Part shown: positions 34,389 through 43,907 of the stretch, in pieces
Layout of the letters: the number at the start of each line of letters is the position of its first letter
Numbering within the stretch: position 1 is the first letter of the stretch
From: Niabella ginsenosidivorans
GTDB taxonomy: Bacteria > Bacteroidota > Bacteroidia > Chitinophagales > Chitinophagaceae
DNA: 64,000 nucleotides
Assembly (NCBI RefSeq): GCF_001654455.1
Contig: NZ_CP015772.1
Coordinates: forward strand, 1,860,001 to 1,924,000
Direction of reading: 5' to 3'
Program-made: the position numbers and the translations under genes
Notes under the pieces: generated by a model
The model's input: only the letters and a program-made list of their open reading frames with translations
The model's database searches: none
Told to the model about the DNA's origin: nothing

Positions 34389-35846
34389 ATGTCTGGACAG
34401 AAATACCTGGTGTTGCATGAAAAAGGATGGAAGCGGATCGTTGCCATTGCTGTTTTTGGAATCTTCGTCATGTTTGCCGGTTTTTCTTTTTGGTGTCACC
34501 CGCAGGCGGATGATTTTATAGGCGCTGTTTTAAACAGGAAATATGATTTCCGGGGTTTTCAAAGCTATGTTTACCAAACAAATTCCGGGCGGTATGTGGC
34601 CAGCTTCCTGGCGGATTTTTTTTTTCGTAACGGATTTCTTTTCAGGCATTATTACCTGTCTCCGCTTTTATTCATTGCGGGCACAATAGCCGCGCTTTGC
34701 TATCTTTTAAAAACCATCGCTTATACGTTATCTTTTCAAAAGATTCCCTTTCTTCAATTGTTATTTGCTGCTTTCTGTATTGGGGTAGTGGTATTGTCTG
34801 TAATGCCTGAGCCGGTCAGTGCCTTTTTCTGGTTTTCAGGCGCAGCTACCTATCAGACAGGCAATATCCTGTTCCTGGTTTTCCTGTCGCAATTATTACG
34901 AACAGCACCGCCCGGCAGGAAACAGCTTTGGAACAAAGAGGTACTGCTATTGATGGTCATAACGGTTTTACTATGCGGCTGTAATGAGCCGGTCGCGCTT
35001 TTGGCGTTTTGTTGTACACTGATCATCATCAGCCCCTTACTTTTTAAATCCGGCTATCCTCCATTATTTGTTGGAGTATTATCAGGTGTATTTATACTTG
35101 CAATCATTATTTTGCTGGGAGCGCCCGGTGTCAGGAACCGCGCAGGAGCATTGCATTTCAATTTTTTCCATATTTTAAAGGCCGGAGCCTATACCATTTA
35201 CTGGATGGCCCGGGCACTGTGGTACCTGTTTAAAACGCCCCTGTTCTGGTTTTTTGAATTGGGCGTATTTATTTTTGCCGGCAGCATTGGCAGTAATACC
35301 GCCTTATGGCAATGGTTCAAAAAAGTATCTGTTGCCCGTCTTTTTTGGAGTCTGCTGCTGGTGAACATCGTTGCGCTGTATCCTGTTCTGTTCGCCTCCA
35401 ATGGCAGCTTCCCGTACCGGGCATTAAATACGGTGGTCTTTGTAAATTTTATACTGCTTTCTTTTTTTACCGGCAGAGTAGGGGTGGAATACCCGGGCAT
35501 AGTAAAGCTGTCTTTTTATGAGCATATCCGTTACCCTGTTTTTTTCCTCCTGATCTTTTGCAATGGGTTTATGACCGGGCTGCTGCAGACGGCTTTGTCT
35601 GGTTATTTTTACAACAGTGTAATGAAGCAGCAGGAAACAGCACTTCAACGGGCTGCAACAACGGGTGTGCGGCAGCTTAACATGGATAGTTATGAACAGG
35701 AGCGTGTAACAGTAAGGCAGCTGCTGTTGCAGCAACCTGAATTCCTCTATTTTAAACCTCTTGAGGATGATAAAACCTATCAATACATGCTGGAATATTA
35801 TCATATGGATACGCTCAGGGAGGGGAACAGGTTGTATTATAAATAG
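34389..35846 (+). CDS. Multi-TM protein of the DUF6056/GT-C-like type
   Basis: A 485-residue polytopic membrane protein, starting at the internal ATG 34389 (MSGQKYLVLHEKGWKR). About 10-12 hydrophobic helices follow. The first periplasmic loop carries HPQADDFIGAVL, with an acidic pair at the position typical of GT-C glycosyltransferases and DUF6056 proteins, then YVYQTNSGRYVASFLADF. The C-terminal 90 residues form a soluble periplasmic tail. It probably transfers or modifies a lipid-linked sugar. It lies between two copies of a 79-bp repeat, close to a flippase-like gene. Confidence 0.7.
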   Translation: MSGQKYLVLHEKGWKRIVAIAVFGIFVMFAGFSFWCHPQADDFIGAVLNRKYDFRGFQSYVYQTNSGRYVASFLADFFFRNGFLFRHYYLSPLLFIAGTIAALCYLLKTIAYTLSFQKIPFLQLLFAAFCIGVVVLSVMPEPVSAFFWFSGAATYQTGNILFLVFLSQLLRTAPPGRKQLWNKEVLLLMVITVLLCGCNEPVALLAFCCTLIIISPLLFKSGYPPLFVGVLSGVFILAIIILLGAPGVRNRAGALHFNFFHILKAGAYTIYWMARALWYLFKTPLFWFFELGVFIFAGSIGSNTALWQWFKKVSVARLFWSLLLVNIVALYPVLFASNGSFPYRALNTVVFVNFILLSFFTGRVGVEYPGIVKLSFYEHIRYPVFFLLIFCNGFMTGLLQTALSGYFYNSVMKQQETALQRAATTGVRQLNMDSYEQERVTVRQLLLQQPEFLYFKPLEDDKTYQYMLEYYHMDTLREGNRLYYK

Positions 35847-36038
35847 CTGCCAATGACAGATTACATTATATGTTGAGACCAATCCTGCTTTAGTCATGGT
35901 GTCCCGATAGCTATTAAACTTTTTGTAAGCCTGGTTGATTTTACACAGCATATTGAATCTTAAATGTAAAAGGAGGGCAAGCGGGAAGAATCGGATTATC
36001 TCAATTCTCAACCCTCAACTCTCAAATCTCTCTTCAAA

Positions 36039-36117
36039 TTGCACCTTGTTAGGTGTTGCGCAGGGGCTTCGCAGCGATGGCGGAATACCAACAAACACTT
36101 CTATGCCGTTGGTGCTT
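36039..36117 (+). repeat. Structured 79-bp repeat, copy 2
   Basis: Same unit as 34072-34150. Several differences between copies keep the stems paired, using G-U wobble (GGUGUU/AAUACC and UUGCG/CGCAG). Low-complexity 'tcaattctcaac' sequence flanks it on both sides (35996-36034 and 36128-36179). The whole gap 35847-36175 is otherwise empty. Confidence 0.65.
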
Positions 36118-36175
36118 TTACCTCGCGCATAGTTTTCGGTTTTCAATTTTCAGTCTTCAGTTCTCAATTCTCAAT

Positions 36176-37468
36176 TCAACCCATAACCAGGAAGCACAAC
36201 AGTAAGATCCATTGTAAGCCGATTGTATACTTATAATAAATGCCTTTTCTTTTCAAAACAGAGCACTGTGCAAGCGTTGCCGCACCTATAAAGAGCGCAT
36301 TGATCCATGTGATCTGCTGCATGGACAAGGGGTATAGCAGATGGACGGTCCAAAACGTTGCGGCCATCAGCAGTACGATCATTGCCAGCACTTTTACATA
36401 AGCGCCCAAAAGATTCTCCCGGTACAGGACCAGGTCCATCAATGCAAAGCCGGTCCAGAGCACTGCCTGGAAAAGTACGGTATGCCATAACGCACGGTTG
36501 TGCAAAATGGTTACTATTAGCGGGTAACGGGCTCCTTTTAATAACTCCGGCAAAAAATAGCCTGCCGCTGCAAAAAACAGCACTGCTGCCAATACGATGG
36601 CAAAGAGCCGGTCCAATCGCTGATGGGGGCTGGTGTAAATATGGGTATAGAAAAGCGTCTGGATCACCCGGTGAAAAATAATAATGACAGAAGCAATACG
36701 GATCAGGTAAGAGTATACACCGATCTGTTCCAGGCTGGTAAAAAATTCCGCGAAAATGCGGGTGCTGGTGGTGAGCAGGGAAACCAGTAACAGCACCACG
36801 GTGGAATAAACCCCGTACCGGAACACCGGCTTCCAGTCCTGCCGCGTTAACCGGCGAACGCCTTTTATTTGGCGGAAATGAAAACGGAAATTCATTAACA
36901 GCAGGTAGGCTAATACGAAGACGGTCCACCGGCTGTACCGGTAATCCAGGATACCCGAATAGATCAATGCCGTAAAAAGGAACAGGAGCAGGTAAATGCC
37001 GGTATCGGCAATGGTAGCTTTAATATTCTGATGCTGCAGTTTATAAAAGGTTACGGCAAACAATTGCTGCGCAAAAGCAAAGCCGATGATGATACTGCCG
37101 GTAAAGGTATTTTCCAGCAGTGCCGGTACTGCCAGTACCAGCAGTAATAACAGCAGCGGCGGCACCAGGTATACCAGGTGCAGCAGGGGTTTCAGCTGCT
37201 GTTTTTTTTGTTTGTATATAAAAAAAGTGTAGGCCCCGTGCATGCCCAGGCCCGCCACCGTGGCAAGGGTCTGCCCTAAATTGAGCGAATATTCAAAAGC
37301 GCCAAAAGCAGCGGTATCCTTAAGCGTGCTATATAAAAAAAGCGGGGCAAAATAAATGATGGATTTGGTAACGCCATAAATGAAAAACAGTCCTATATAG
37401 GCCCTTATATAGGAGCGATACCGGTTGGCCGGTAGTTGTTTTATTTTTGCAATCCATTTCAATGTCAC
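36176..37468 (-). CDS. Polysaccharide flippase-like membrane protein
   Basis: A 430-residue protein with about 12 predicted membrane helices and the N-terminal layout of MOP-superfamily polysaccharide exporters (IYFAPLFLYSTLKDTAAFGAFEYSLNLGQTLATVAGLG). These proteins flip lipid-linked oligosaccharides across the inner membrane. It is separate from the Wzx of the main locus and lies next to a glycosyltransferase gene read in the same direction (346-base gap), so the two may add a side structure or belong to another glycan. Medium certainty on the family, none on the substrate. Confidence 0.7.
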   Translation of the reverse strand: MTLKWIAKIKQLPANRYRSYIRAYIGLFFIYGVTKSIIYFAPLFLYSTLKDTAAFGAFEYSLNLGQTLATVAGLGMHGAYTFFIYKQKKQQLKPLLHLVYLVPPLLLLLLVLAVPALLENTFTGSIIIGFAFAQQLFAVTFYKLQHQNIKATIADTGIYLLLFLFTALIYSGILDYRYSRWTVFVLAYLLLMNFRFHFRQIKGVRRLTRQDWKPVFRYGVYSTVVLLLVSLLTTSTRIFAEFFTSLEQIGVYSYLIRIASVIIIFHRVIQTLFYTHIYTSPHQRLDRLFAIVLAAVLFFAAAGYFLPELLKGARYPLIVTILHNRALWHTVLFQAVLWTGFALMDLVLYRENLLGAYVKVLAMIVLLMAATFWTVHLLYPLSMQQITWINALFIGAATLAQCSVLKRKGIYYKYTIGLQWILLLCFLVMG

Positions 37469-37814
37469 GGATACACGAATCCTGTTTTGCCGGACGGTTT
37501 TAAAATTTGTGAAATGATTATCTCAACGGAATTGAAAATACAAATTCTATGGGATCCTGCAAGCTTTTTAAATACTACCTATATTGATATCATTAAACGG
37601 GCTCTACTACTTTTTTAGATAAATGAAGCTTAGAGGTTTTTCATTATCTCATAAACTGAACTGCTTTTCCGGAACATAACTGCAAGTGCTATATCCAGCC
37701 GACTTCGTAGCGCCTCTTTTGGTAGCTCCCGGCGGGCAGGCTCGAATAATGTCTGTAACTTATTGCATCAACATGCGCTGTACAGCTGAATCCGGAAAAA
37801 TGGCCGGCAGCGGA
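37469..37814. other. Intergenic stretch
   Basis: A gap between two minus-strand genes. Short ORFs at both ends are shadows. No promoter, terminator or repeat was recognised. Confidence 0.3.
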
Positions 37815-38954
37815 TCAAATGGTCAATACCTGCTCCAGGGTTTCTTTCCAGATCTGTTCCTGGTGAAAATATTCCTGTACAAAACGCCTTCCTTCCTGCC
37901 CGTGCTGCACGCGAAGATGGTGATTTTTATAGTAAAAGTCCATTTTAGCCGCTATTTCTTCAGGGGCTGTTGTTGTAAAAATGCCCGTTTTGTTTTCAAG
38001 GATAGCATCCACACAACCGGTAGCCCGGGTAGTAATAACGGGCAGCTCCATTGCTGCGGCTTCCAGTAATACCGTGGGCAGGCCCTCCCGGTGAGAGGGG
38101 AGAATAAACACATCCAGCAGTGAATAGTAGGAAACCATATCTTCCAGCTCGCCCAGTAGGGTTACAGAAGGCTCCTTTTCGAGGTACCGCCGCGTAGCCT
38201 GGGGAAGCGCATCCCGTTGCTCATAGCTGCCAGCCACCAGGAGCCTTGCTTTTTTACCGTCTTTTATAAACAGCTGCCAGGCTGCGGCCAGTTCATTTAA
38301 ACCCTTATCATTCACCAGCCGGCCGGCAAAGCCAAAAATCACTTCGGGGTCTTTTATACGGGCACGTTCCCTTAAGGCGCTGACTGCTTCCGGGATCTGT
38401 TTTGACCGGTCAAACTTTATAGCGTTGATACCATTAAAAGATCCTCTCGGGCCGATCAGTTTATTTTTTCCGGGCCGGTTCAGCCGGTAACGGATGCTTT
38501 GCTCCAGCACCGAAGGGCTGATGCAAATAACTTCTGTAGCACAGGCTGCCGTTAATTTTTCAATAGCGATCAGTAATTTCCTTTTCAATCCTTTTGCCGT
38601 TTCAAAGAGCAGCCCATGGCGGTAATATACCCGCTTGGGCACACCAGCCAGGCGGGCGGCGATCATGCCGATCATGCCACCCTTGGGGGTGTGAGCAATA
38701 GCGATATCAAAATGTTTATTGCGCATAGCCTTTATAAGTCTTACAATAGCAGCCAGGTCCTTCAGGGGCGTTATTTTTCGCAGGATATCAACCGGCAGGG
38801 GTATATAACCAGATTTTGCGGCATCATTCAACAATCGTTCATCCTGGGTACAGGCCATGGTCCAGTATACGTTTTTTTTTCTAAAATAAAGCAATTGCTC
38901 TTCTAAGAAGTCTCTTAAAAATTTGCTGGTGGAGAATATTTGTATGATTTGCAT
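37815..38954 (-). CDS. Glycosyltransferase family 4
   Basis: A 379-residue GT-B enzyme. The C-terminal nucleotide-sugar site is clear: FGFAGRLVNDKGLNELAAAW followed by the E-x7-E motif in PSHREGLPTVLLEAAAM. The N-terminal domain starts QIIQIFSTSKFLRDFL and carries the IAHTPKGGMIGMIAARLAG acceptor-side motif found in capsular GT4 enzymes. It acts at the cytoplasmic face and transfers a sugar to a lipid-linked intermediate. It lies outside the main capsule operon but in the same orientation and may be a detached member of it. Confidence 0.88.
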   Translation of the reverse strand: MQIIQIFSTSKFLRDFLEEQLLYFRKKNVYWTMACTQDERLLNDAAKSGYIPLPVDILRKITPLKDLAAIVRLIKAMRNKHFDIAIAHTPKGGMIGMIAARLAGVPKRVYYRHGLLFETAKGLKRKLLIAIEKLTAACATEVICISPSVLEQSIRYRLNRPGKNKLIGPRGSFNGINAIKFDRSKQIPEAVSALRERARIKDPEVIFGFAGRLVNDKGLNELAAAWQLFIKDGKKARLLVAGSYEQRDALPQATRRYLEKEPSVTLLGELEDMVSYYSLLDVFILPSHREGLPTVLLEAAAMELPVITTRATGCVDAILENKTGIFTTTAPEEIAAKMDFYYKNHHLRVQHGQEGRRFVQEYFHQEQIWKETLEQVLTI

Positions 38955-39182
38955 CTGGAGGCAAAGTATTCATGTTTAATATTTAAATCCTGCTAAAATA
39001 ACACAAATAATATATAGTGAAGCTAATTTCTACATGTTAAGAAATATTCACCTTATATTCTTAACATCTAACAGTAACAATACTTCGGCATTTTTATAGT
39101 CCGGAAAAATGTGGATAAAGTAAAATTTTCTTGATTTTGTAGGGATTTATTCACAGGCGGTGAAAGAGAAGAAAAAAGACGG

Positions 39183-39540
39183 TTGAATATTTATTGTGTG
39201 AAGAATAAGACCACCGTCCTTAATAAAGCGATAAGCTTTATTAGTGCAAGAATAAATCAAGTTTGTGAATTGACCAAGCCTTATAAGAAGTTTCTGTGTT
39301 GGGTCTTTGAAAAATGGATCATGTTGCCTGTACGGCATAATTTTCTGAACTGTTTCGGGTATTCGGGTGGTCAATATGCTGAGAAAAGCATTGGAATCAG
39401 TTTAGTCGGAAGATGAATTTTCAGTCTTTGTTTGATGTTTCTTTCGAGAATCCTAGACGAAAAGTGTGTGATCTTAAAACGAGCAAAAGTGGTATACCGT
39501 AGAAACAAACAGGGAACTGGGCATACCGTATTCTTAAGTA
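39183..39540 (+). pseudogene. Transposase N-terminal remnant (IS4-like)
   Basis: The first frame reads AISFISARINQVCELTKPYK and then LCWVFEKWIMLPVRHNFLNC, the N-terminus of an IS4-type DDE transposase of Bacteroidota. After a one-base shift near 39385 the next frame continues RNQFSRKMNFQSLFDVSFEN before a stop. No catalytic residues remain. This is an old, truncated insertion. Confidence 0.55.
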
Positions 39541-39668
39541 CAGACACAAATATTGTATCTACAACAAAGCGTATATAAAATATTGAATATCAATTTATAA
39601 AAAATAAATGTATCTAATCTAGAAATTTATTTATAATTTACAAATTATTTAACACAAAATCTATTACC

Positions 39669-40682
39669 ATGAAAAATCTACTTCGCTCTAATGTTTTGCT
39701 GTTGCTTCTTCTTTTGATAGCTTGCCAAAAAGAACATCAAAATCAGTCGTACAATACAGTCAATAATAGCCAAAAGAATATGGTTACGCTCAGTGTTTTT
39801 AATGATAAGAAGAACCACCTTTCAAGTGATTCTCTGAAACAATTTTTAAGTTTAATTGGCTTATATATAAAGCCTCTTTCTGCTTCTAATAATTATTATC
39901 CATACCAATACCAAGACAGTAATTCTGCAAATTTTGGAACATTTACTGATTCTCTTCCGGAGGGAACCTATAAAGCCTATTTCTATGCGTTTGGTCGTGA
40001 CGCAAAATTGTATCCGGCATTCCTCAATCCAGATGCAGGGTACCAATTGCTTGATTACTTGCCAAATATAAATTTCCTTTTAAGGTATTCCTTAGATTAT
40101 TATGATATTTCTAACTCTGATTGTTTTGTGGGCGATAGTGTTATTTTTACAGTAGGCAGCTCTGGAGAGCAGGTATGTAAACAAACAAATATGCGAAGAA
40201 TTGTGGGGCTTTTGAAAGTTAAAATTCAGGATGCGGATCCTAGTACAAAATTTAGGGTAAAAACTTCAAGAGGATTAGTGGCAGGGACATACACTTATTC
40301 TCTTGATCAATATGATACTATTCATGTAGACGAATCTATTCCCTATTATCTTGGGGGAGGGTTTCAGAATTTAGGGAATGGAGAATTTCAGTTATACATG
40401 CCATATGTTGCGGGAAATTTTCCAATAATAATTGAGCAGCTTGCTGCAGATAGCGCTACAGTTCTAAGTTCAAAAACAATAAATAATGTTTTCTGTCAAA
40501 GAAATAAAATCACCTTGGTTTCAGGGAACTTCTTTGGAAAAGGCTCTTCTGCTAACACTTCCCATAGTTTGTCCACTGTAAATTCAAAAAATACGAAGAG
40601 CCTTAGTTCAAATATCAATACGTCACTTTCCTTAAACTTCAATCCTCAATGGAATGCTGATACTATCCGGATTAACTTTTAG
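39669..40682 (+). CDS. Surface lipoprotein, possibly Mfa2/FimB-like
   Basis: A 337-residue lipoprotein with signal MKNLLRSNVLLLLLLLIAC and lipobox LIAC followed by QKE. The mature protein is a beta-rich sequence with tyrosine-rich strands (GTYKAYFYAFGRDAKLYPAF), a central VGLLKVKIQDADPSTKFRV block and a serine/asparagine-rich C-terminus. Domain order and composition resemble the Mfa2/FimB group of fimbrial anchor proteins, but no fimbrillin genes are nearby and the assignment is tentative. It is the only plus-strand gene between the glycosyltransferase gene and the capsule operon. Confidence 0.6.
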   Translation: MKNLLRSNVLLLLLLLIACQKEHQNQSYNTVNNSQKNMVTLSVFNDKKNHLSSDSLKQFLSLIGLYIKPLSASNNYYPYQYQDSNSANFGTFTDSLPEGTYKAYFYAFGRDAKLYPAFLNPDAGYQLLDYLPNINFLLRYSLDYYDISNSDCFVGDSVIFTVGSSGEQVCKQTNMRRIVGLLKVKIQDADPSTKFRVKTSRGLVAGTYTYSLDQYDTIHVDESIPYYLGGGFQNLGNGEFQLYMPYVAGNFPIIIEQLAADSATVLSSKTINNVFCQRNKITLVSGNFFGKGSSANTSHSLSTVNSKNTKSLSSNINTSLSLNFNPQWNADTIRINF

Positions 40683-41055
40683 AAATCTTTGTATATCTGA
40701 GATATTGAGGTATAAAAGAGTTACGAAATTTGCTTAAAACCTGTTCTAAAAATGTGTGGGTAGAGATTTTGAGAAAATCAGTATAGGCGAATATTAGGTA
40801 TACATTCCATTATTTAAATACTGAATTTCACATGACTATCGAAGATGTGGCAGGCTATAGTTCGGGCTTAATCTGGACCAAACCTGAGATACAGATATAA
40901 TTAGAATAAATTTTTAGGTACTATTGCACAAGTATGCTTCATTTTGATGTATAGCCAAAAAGTCAGGCATATTGGTTTTTATTTTCAGGATTTCCTGAAA
41001 CCTGTTTTTTCAAAGAGCATTTAAATGTTCTTACAGTTTAAATGTAATGAAATGT
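40683..41055. other. Intergenic stretch at the downstream end of the capsule locus
   Basis: An AT-rich gap between convergent genes. No terminator hairpin with a clear T-tract, no ORF and no known repeat was recognised. Confidence 0.3.
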
Positions 41056-41727
41056 TTATATATCAGACAAATCCTTCTGTGGTAATCCGTTAAAAACTTT
41101 GTGTGGTAGTTTTGTATCCGGATTAATGATCGACCAGGCCGTCAAGAAAATGATCCAGAAATCTACCCGGAGGCTTTTATTTTTATTGTACCACATTTCC
41201 AGCTCGCCTTTATAAGGCGCGATCACTTTTTCATAGTATTCTGTCCGGTCCATTTTTGTATTGGTAAGCAGGTCTTCTTCATCCCTGAAAATAATGGAAC
41301 CGATCCCTGTAATTCCCGGAACTGAATCATATATCTTGTTTCTGATTGCTTCAGGATAGGCATTAAAGGTCTTGTCTACCAACGGGCGGGGCCCCACAAT
41401 GCTCATGTCTCCTTTAATAACATTTAAAATCTGTGGCAGTTCATTGATCTTGGTCATTCGTAAAAAACCGCCAATAGGCAGCAGGCGCGGATCCTTCCGT
41501 ATCGTGATCAGCCCTGTGCCCATATTGGGGCTGTTCTTGAGCATGGTGGCAAACTTGATGATATTGAAATACCGGTTCTTGTAGCCGATCCTTTTCTGCA
41601 GATAAAATACATAATGTTCCCCTGTTAATAATAATATGATTACAATGGGAAGCATAAAAGGCAACAGGATACAAAGGACGATCAATGACACAAAAAGATC
41701 GATGAGGCGTTTGAAAAATGGATACAC
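41056..41727 (-). CDS. Small phosphoglycosyl transferase (initiating sugar transferase)
   Basis: A 223-residue monotopic phosphoglycosyl transferase of the PglC/WcaJ C-terminal type. It has one re-entrant hydrophobic helix (8-33), then KFATML, and the core block NELPQILNVIKGDMSIVGPRPL (95-116). It transfers a phospho-sugar from a UDP-sugar to undecaprenyl phosphate, starting repeat-unit synthesis. The catalytic Asp-Glu pair is Asn95-Glu96 here. It is the last gene of the locus. Its neighbours, a CapD-like dehydratase and a reductase, probably supply its UDP-sugar, as in WbpK/L/M systems. Confidence 0.9.
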   Translation of the reverse strand: MYPFFKRLIDLFVSLIVLCILLPFMLPIVIILLLTGEHYVFYLQKRIGYKNRYFNIIKFATMLKNSPNMGTGLITIRKDPRLLPIGGFLRMTKINELPQILNVIKGDMSIVGPRPLVDKTFNAYPEAIRNKIYDSVPGITGIGSIIFRDEEDLLTNTKMDRTEYYEKVIAPYKGELEMWYNKNKSLRVDFWIIFLTAWSIINPDTKLPHKVFNGLPQKDLSDI

Positions 41728-41779
41728 GGTTTTAGAATTGAGATTTGAGTATTGAGATTTGAGTATTGAGAACAGCCAA

Positions 41780-42991
41780 CTACATCTTCTGATCCAGGTT
41801 CATGCCGGTTTCAATGTGCTCAAAGCCCGGGATCATGGTGTTTAGCACTGACACAATGTCCTTCTTGGTGGCCTGATGGTTTGTAAATACCTGTTTGAGG
41901 CCGTCGATCACTTTATCCAGTTCATCCAGTGATCTCCGTTCTGCATTTTTTACAATACCAAAGGATTGATAACTTTCGAGGTCCAGATCCTCCGCCTCCG
42001 TATAGAACTCTTCGTATAATTTTTCCCCGCTGGTATTACTGCTGAAAAAGTATACCGGGTATTTGCCACCGGGTATACCAGTAACTGCAGCTCTCGCCTC
42101 ATCTTCTGAAGCACAGGTATTTACTTCGTAGCCCATTTCCTTTAAAAAGGGGGCTACCACATCTGCAAATTTTACCATGGTTTCTTCTGCGAGTTTCGGA
42201 AAGAAGATATCGCCGGAAGTTCCCAGGATGCATGCGGATAGACAGATCTGTCCGGATTCATCCGGCGATACAAAGAAGCGTTTTACATCAGAAGGGCAGG
42301 AGAGCGGCTGCTGTTTGATCAGGCGCTCAATAAAGCCCGCCAGCAAACTGCCATTAGAGAAGGCCACGTTGGCAAAACGGGCAGTGGTGATCTTTATTTT
42401 CTGGGAATAAGCCAGGATCACCTCCTCCATCAGTTTTTTGCTGGCTCCCATTACATTTACCGGGTTGGCAGCCTTATCTGTAGAAACACAGAAAAAATGC
42501 CTGGGCGAATGCTCCAGCAACAGGTCCAGTAATTTCTTGGCGCGGATCACGTTATTGTCAATCATCGCTTCAATCGAAAAGATATCTTTTTCTGAGCGTA
42601 CATGCTTATGCGCGGCAAAATTGGCTACGATATCAAAAGGGCCTTCCTGTTTAAGGATCTTTTCAAAGACGGCATCATTAAAATTAATAGGGTAGGTCTT
42701 AAAATCAGCCGGCAGTTTCAGATCGCTCCGGCTCCGGCAGTCGCGTACTAATTCAGTTAATCCGTTCTCGTTAATATCCACTACGATCAGTTTTGCCGGC
42801 TGGTATCTGACCAATGCGCGGATAAAAGAAGATCCGATGGTTCCTGCTCCGCCAATTACCAATGCGGTTTTACCCTTTATTTCCTGCTCAAAGAGTTGGC
42901 TATGCTTTTCCATATCCGGCAGGAACAAACTTTGCCGGCGGTGGGTAATGTGCTCCCCTATAAATTTTTCAATATTAAAGTTTAATGACAT
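41780..42991 (-). CDS. CapD-like nucleotide-sugar 4,6-dehydratase
   Basis: A 403-residue soluble short-form member of the polysaccharide-biosynthesis SDR family (Polysacc_synt_2). The NAD motif GGAGTIG follows TALVI near residue 45. CVSTDKAANPVNVMGASKK holds the Ser-Thr-Asp-Lys and Met-x-x-x-Lys residues that replace the Tyr of classical SDRs in UDP-GlcNAc 4,6-dehydratases. The product would be a 4-keto-6-deoxy sugar, to be reduced by the enzyme encoded upstream (42996-43907). Long members of the family are membrane proteins; this one lacks the N-terminal helices. Confidence 0.82.
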   Translation of the reverse strand: MSLNFNIEKFIGEHITHRRQSLFLPDMEKHSQLFEQEIKGKTALVIGGAGTIGSSFIRALVRYQPAKLIVVDINENGLTELVRDCRSRSDLKLPADFKTYPINFNDAVFEKILKQEGPFDIVANFAAHKHVRSEKDIFSIEAMIDNNVIRAKKLLDLLLEHSPRHFFCVSTDKAANPVNVMGASKKLMEEVILAYSQKIKITTARFANVAFSNGSLLAGFIERLIKQQPLSCPSDVKRFFVSPDESGQICLSACILGTSGDIFFPKLAEETMVKFADVVAPFLKEMGYEVNTCASEDEARAAVTGIPGGKYPVYFFSSNTSGEKLYEEFYTEAEDLDLESYQSFGIVKNAERRSLDELDKVIDGLKQVFTNHQATKKDIVSVLNTMIPGFEHIETGMNLDQKM

Positions 42992-42995
42992 AGTT

Positions 42996-43907
42996 TTACT
43001 TATTTTGAAAGCTTTTAATTGTTTTTTGAAGACCTTCCACAGAACTAACCGGAAGCCTTTCTATATTGAGCTCTTTTTTGATTTTTTGATTGGATACAAC
43101 ATAGCTCTCTGTTAATTTTTTTAAGCGCTCTGAATTCAGTGGCATAAACCGAAGCGTATCTCCAATTTTTGCCAGACCATTTATAAGACCAGGAGGAATG
43201 GCCCAAAGACGAGGCCGCTTGTCCTCAAGTTTAGCGATCAGCGTGATTAACTCATTTGTTGATAACGGTATATCATCTGCAAGATTATATATCCCGGACC
43301 TGATTTCAGGATTATTGAGCATCTGTATAACCAAATAGCATAGATTATCAATACTCAGAAATGACCTTTTATTTTCAAAAGCGGCTAAGGGCCACGGTAC
43401 CCCTTTTTTTGCAAGTTTATAAAGTAGATTCAGATTACCTTTATTTCCTGGCCCGTGGATCATACAAGGGCGAAGAATAAAAAGTCGCTTATCTTTAGGG
43501 AGATTTTGTGCTGTTAAATAGTTTTCAGCGGCTAGTTTCGATTTCCCATACGGAGTAAGAGGACTCGGTATGTTTTCTTCTGAAAGGGATTGATCTACCG
43601 TATCTGCCACAGCTTTAACAGAGCTAAAAAAAAAGAAATCTGTAATATTTGAATCAAGGAATTGCTTAAAAATCCTGATTGTAAGATCACGATTAACATG
43701 AAAATATTCTTCTTCTTTATGCGACCTGTTAGTAGTATCGTGTGCCTTCCCTGCAAGATGGATTATAGCGTCTCCATCTTTTGGAATTTGATTTTTCCAG
43801 TCAACATTGCGTAAAGATACTGGTTTAACAGCTTTACCTGAGCGCTGTAAAGACTGCACAAGATTATTGCCTACAAATCCAGAAGCCCCTGTTATTATTA
43901 TTGTCAT
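42996..43907 (-). CDS. NAD(P)-dependent sugar reductase/epimerase (WbpK/WcaG-like)
   Basis: A 303-residue extended SDR. TGASGFVGNNLV is at the N-terminus and SPLTPYGKSKLAAE supplies the Tyr-x3-Lys pair. The family contains 4-keto-reductases that turn UDP-4-keto-6-deoxy-GlcNAc into UDP-QuiNAc or UDP-FucNAc. Position between the GT4 gene and the CapD-like dehydratase, directly before the initiating transferase, supports that role. The start codon follows the previous stop without a gap (TAA-ATG). Confidence 0.82.
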   Translation of the reverse strand: MTIIITGASGFVGNNLVQSLQRSGKAVKPVSLRNVDWKNQIPKDGDAIIHLAGKAHDTTNRSHKEEEYFHVNRDLTIRIFKQFLDSNITDFFFFSSVKAVADTVDQSLSEENIPSPLTPYGKSKLAAENYLTAQNLPKDKRLFILRPCMIHGPGNKGNLNLLYKLAKKGVPWPLAAFENKRSFLSIDNLCYLVIQMLNNPEIRSGIYNLADDIPLSTNELITLIAKLEDKRPRLWAIPPGLINGLAKIGDTLRFMPLNSERLKKLTESYVVSNQKIKKELNIERLPVSSVEGLQKTIKSFQNK

